Positions 62,264-64,000 of a stretch of 64,000 nucleotides of DNA are shown here, in pieces. The stretch spans positions 23,767,513 through 23,831,512 of the forward strand of contig CM057147.1 of assembly GCA_029964075.1 (NCBI GenBank), in the 5' to 3' direction. Made by a program: the position numbers and the translations under genes. Under the pieces are notes generated by a model. That model was not told the origin of the DNA and did not search any database. It saw only the letters and a list, made by a program, of their open reading frames with translations. How positions within the stretch are numbered: the first letter of the stretch is position 1; the number at the start of each line of letters is the position of its first letter. Source of the stretch: Patiria pectinifera. Lineage: Eukaryota; Echinodermata; Asteroidea; Valvatida; Asterinidae.

Positions 62264-62792
62264 TTAAAGGGAATGTACAACTTTTGCTTTTGCTGCAATT
62301 TTCAGAAATAAATCGATTTGGATGATTAGTATGTTATAGCAAATATTGTAACACTGACTTGTTTCACGTTTTGGTTTCGTAGAAGCTGGAAAAACCAAGA
62401 AAACCAATCATATTTTTGTAGTCTGGTTCCCTGACGCCACTTAAGATGAAACGGAGCAATTTATAGACTGGGGGGAATTGTAAGGTCTGAGAATCAGTCT
62501 AGCAGGCTTGTAGTCTTCACAGGTGTGTAATCAATAAAATTGCAAAGAAAATGCAGACGAACTAAATATGAAAAATTTGGAGCAATTTTTAAAAAAAAGC
62601 CAGTTTTCTCCAACGCTGGTCGGCCGACCAGTGGTTGAAAAATGCAGTTTTTCTTGAATATGTCAGCACACCAGGAGCCCCAACCTTACAGGATGCTTTA
62701 GACTGTCATTCCCAAACAAACCAGTAAGATATTTTGTTCTAATTTGATCATTTCGTTTTTTGAAGTTTGCGAATGTTGTATCTTCCCTTTAA
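62264..62792. repeat. MITE family B, copy 4
   Basis: TTAAAGGGAATG ... TTCCCTTTAA. The core 62610-62637 is a decayed palindrome (CCAACGCTGGTCGGCCGACC, then agtggttg). Internal ggttccctgac is retained. Confidence 0.8.
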
Positions 62793-64000
62793 ACACATTT
62801 TTTCCAATTCTTGGTTTCATCAATCATTGGGCGATTCTTGAACGCGGACTAAATTTATGCCCTCCATTTAAAATATATAGTGTTAAAATATGACTTGCAT
62901 ATTTTACTCGACTCGACTCGCTCCTGGCCGGTTTCAGCAACACCCCCCCCCCCCTCAAAAGTTCTGGATCCGCCCTTGTGAGAAATCAGACTGATTGTTC
63001 TGAAATCTGAACATTCATATGCTCTTGTTTCCTTTGGTAAAGCATAGAGGAATACTGGTGTTAATATGGGGTCTTCTGTTAAATGACCTGTTTCATATTT
63101 GGCCAACTGTCAGTCAGTTTCTCTACAATGAACTCTTCCATATCTATCATCTCGCTTCTGTTCACATCCAGTCCTGATTCATTCCCTTTCTTTATTTGTC
63201 GGATTGCATATTCAATCTTCTGATTTCATAGCTGGTCTGTTCAGATTCCCTGGCATTGGACTTGTATCTTTAAAAAGTTACTGGATGTACTTCGGCGTCA
63301 CCTGTTCATGCCCCCCCCCCCCCACCCCACGGGATCGCTTAAAACCTTGAATTCTTTCCGGCTGCGCCTTTGGAGATAAACTTTTTGGTTGATAGTTCTG
63401 GGAACTTTGCAGCTCATCTCTTCAGAAACAATGAACTAAGCCTCTGTACTAATGACGTCACACTATCCTAGTTAGCCAGTTGGGGTCCACGGCCCACTGA
63501 GCACCACCATAGGGAAGCACACGCGTAAACATAGTGTGACAGCATTAGTGCGAGGCTTATTCGGCAGGCTAAACTTTTGGAACATTACTACATATGTGAC
63601 TAGGAATGATTTATTCCGTCGCCTGATGACACAGGTGATGCCGAGTCTTAAACGCAGTCGAGGTTTGGAAACCCTTCTAGACTTTATAGAGGGCGCTGTT
63701 CATACTTGACAGAAGTAACTTGATGGTCATTTGTGTCTTTTCTGGTGTAAACTAACTTGCACAGAAAATCTTGTCAATAAAAAAATTAATCGACCTACAT
63801 GTGTAATTTAGTTTGAAAAAGAAAAGAAAAGAAAACAATGTCAATTAGTAAGTATCCGAGCTATACTAGCGACTATTTTGCAGGTGCACAAGTTCACTGA
63901 TTGCGATCAATCAATCAGTCATTCACCTGTTCATTGAACTCATGTGACCTTTAAACCGCGCTATTTGCGCAATGACTCACGAGTTGCTACTGCGCATTTT
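62793..64000. other. Downstream intergenic DNA with a small foldback
   Basis: No gene seen. A C run with tctggatccgccc at 62940-62975 is another hAT-like terminus remnant. A roughly 125-bp foldback at 63435-63561 pairs aagcctctgtactaatgacg with its inverse in gcattagtgcgaggctta. The last 60 bases contain tttgcgcaat and tgactca, which are too little to call a promoter. Confidence 0.4.

Noticed and set aside
63453-63460. Full CRE palindrome TGACGTCA
   Set aside because: It lies inside one arm of a small foldback element (63435-63561) and no gene start is nearby.

Overview
The window is animal nuclear DNA: small exons bounded by GT-AG introns, tRNA-headed SINEs with (ATT)n tails, one LINE reverse-transcriptase remnant and a very dense set of short inverted-repeat DNA transposons (MITEs). 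The two genes and the repeat types fit an invertebrate deuterostome. An echinoderm, perhaps a sea star, is my best guess, but it rests on recalled repeat families and is not proven by the sequence.

Two complete protein-coding genes lie head to head. On the minus strand an ULK1/ULK2 autophagy kinase runs from its ATG at 35972 to its stop at 6924. I could follow it through 25 exons whose phases all agree (2868 coding bases, 955 residues). On the plus strand an AKAP1-type mitochondrial anchor protein (N-terminal membrane segment, one KH domain, one Tudor domain) runs from 39567 to 58970 in 8 exons (1701 bases, 566 residues). About 3.6 kb separates the two start codons. In other animals ULK1/2 starts autophagosome formation and AKAP1 organises signalling and RNA at the outer mitochondrial membrane. 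Joint regulation of the pair here is only a possibility raised by the layout.

Layout: 1-6923 holds degraded repeats (hAT-like debris, a LINE RT fragment, nested MITEs, a large foldback) and probably the ULK 3' UTR. 6924-35972 is ULK, its introns loaded with SINEs, MITEs, a 21-bp minisatellite and two hammerhead-ribozyme-like foldbacks. 35973-39566 is the shared upstream region with two MITEs. 39567-58970 is AKAP1, whose second intron is almost entirely a roughly 6.6-kb tandem array of a 62-bp unit. Its later introns hold nested piggyBac-like, hAT and TA-target elements. 58971-64000 is the AKAP1 3' end and further repeats.

I found no clear new multi-gene system. The observations most worth following are: the 62-bp array, in which nearly every unit carries a TATA-like box and a strong 3' splice-site mimic; the symmetric covariation in the palindromic core of one MITE family; the LC3-interacting motif of ULK isolated on a 31-nt microexon; and the hammerhead-like foldbacks.
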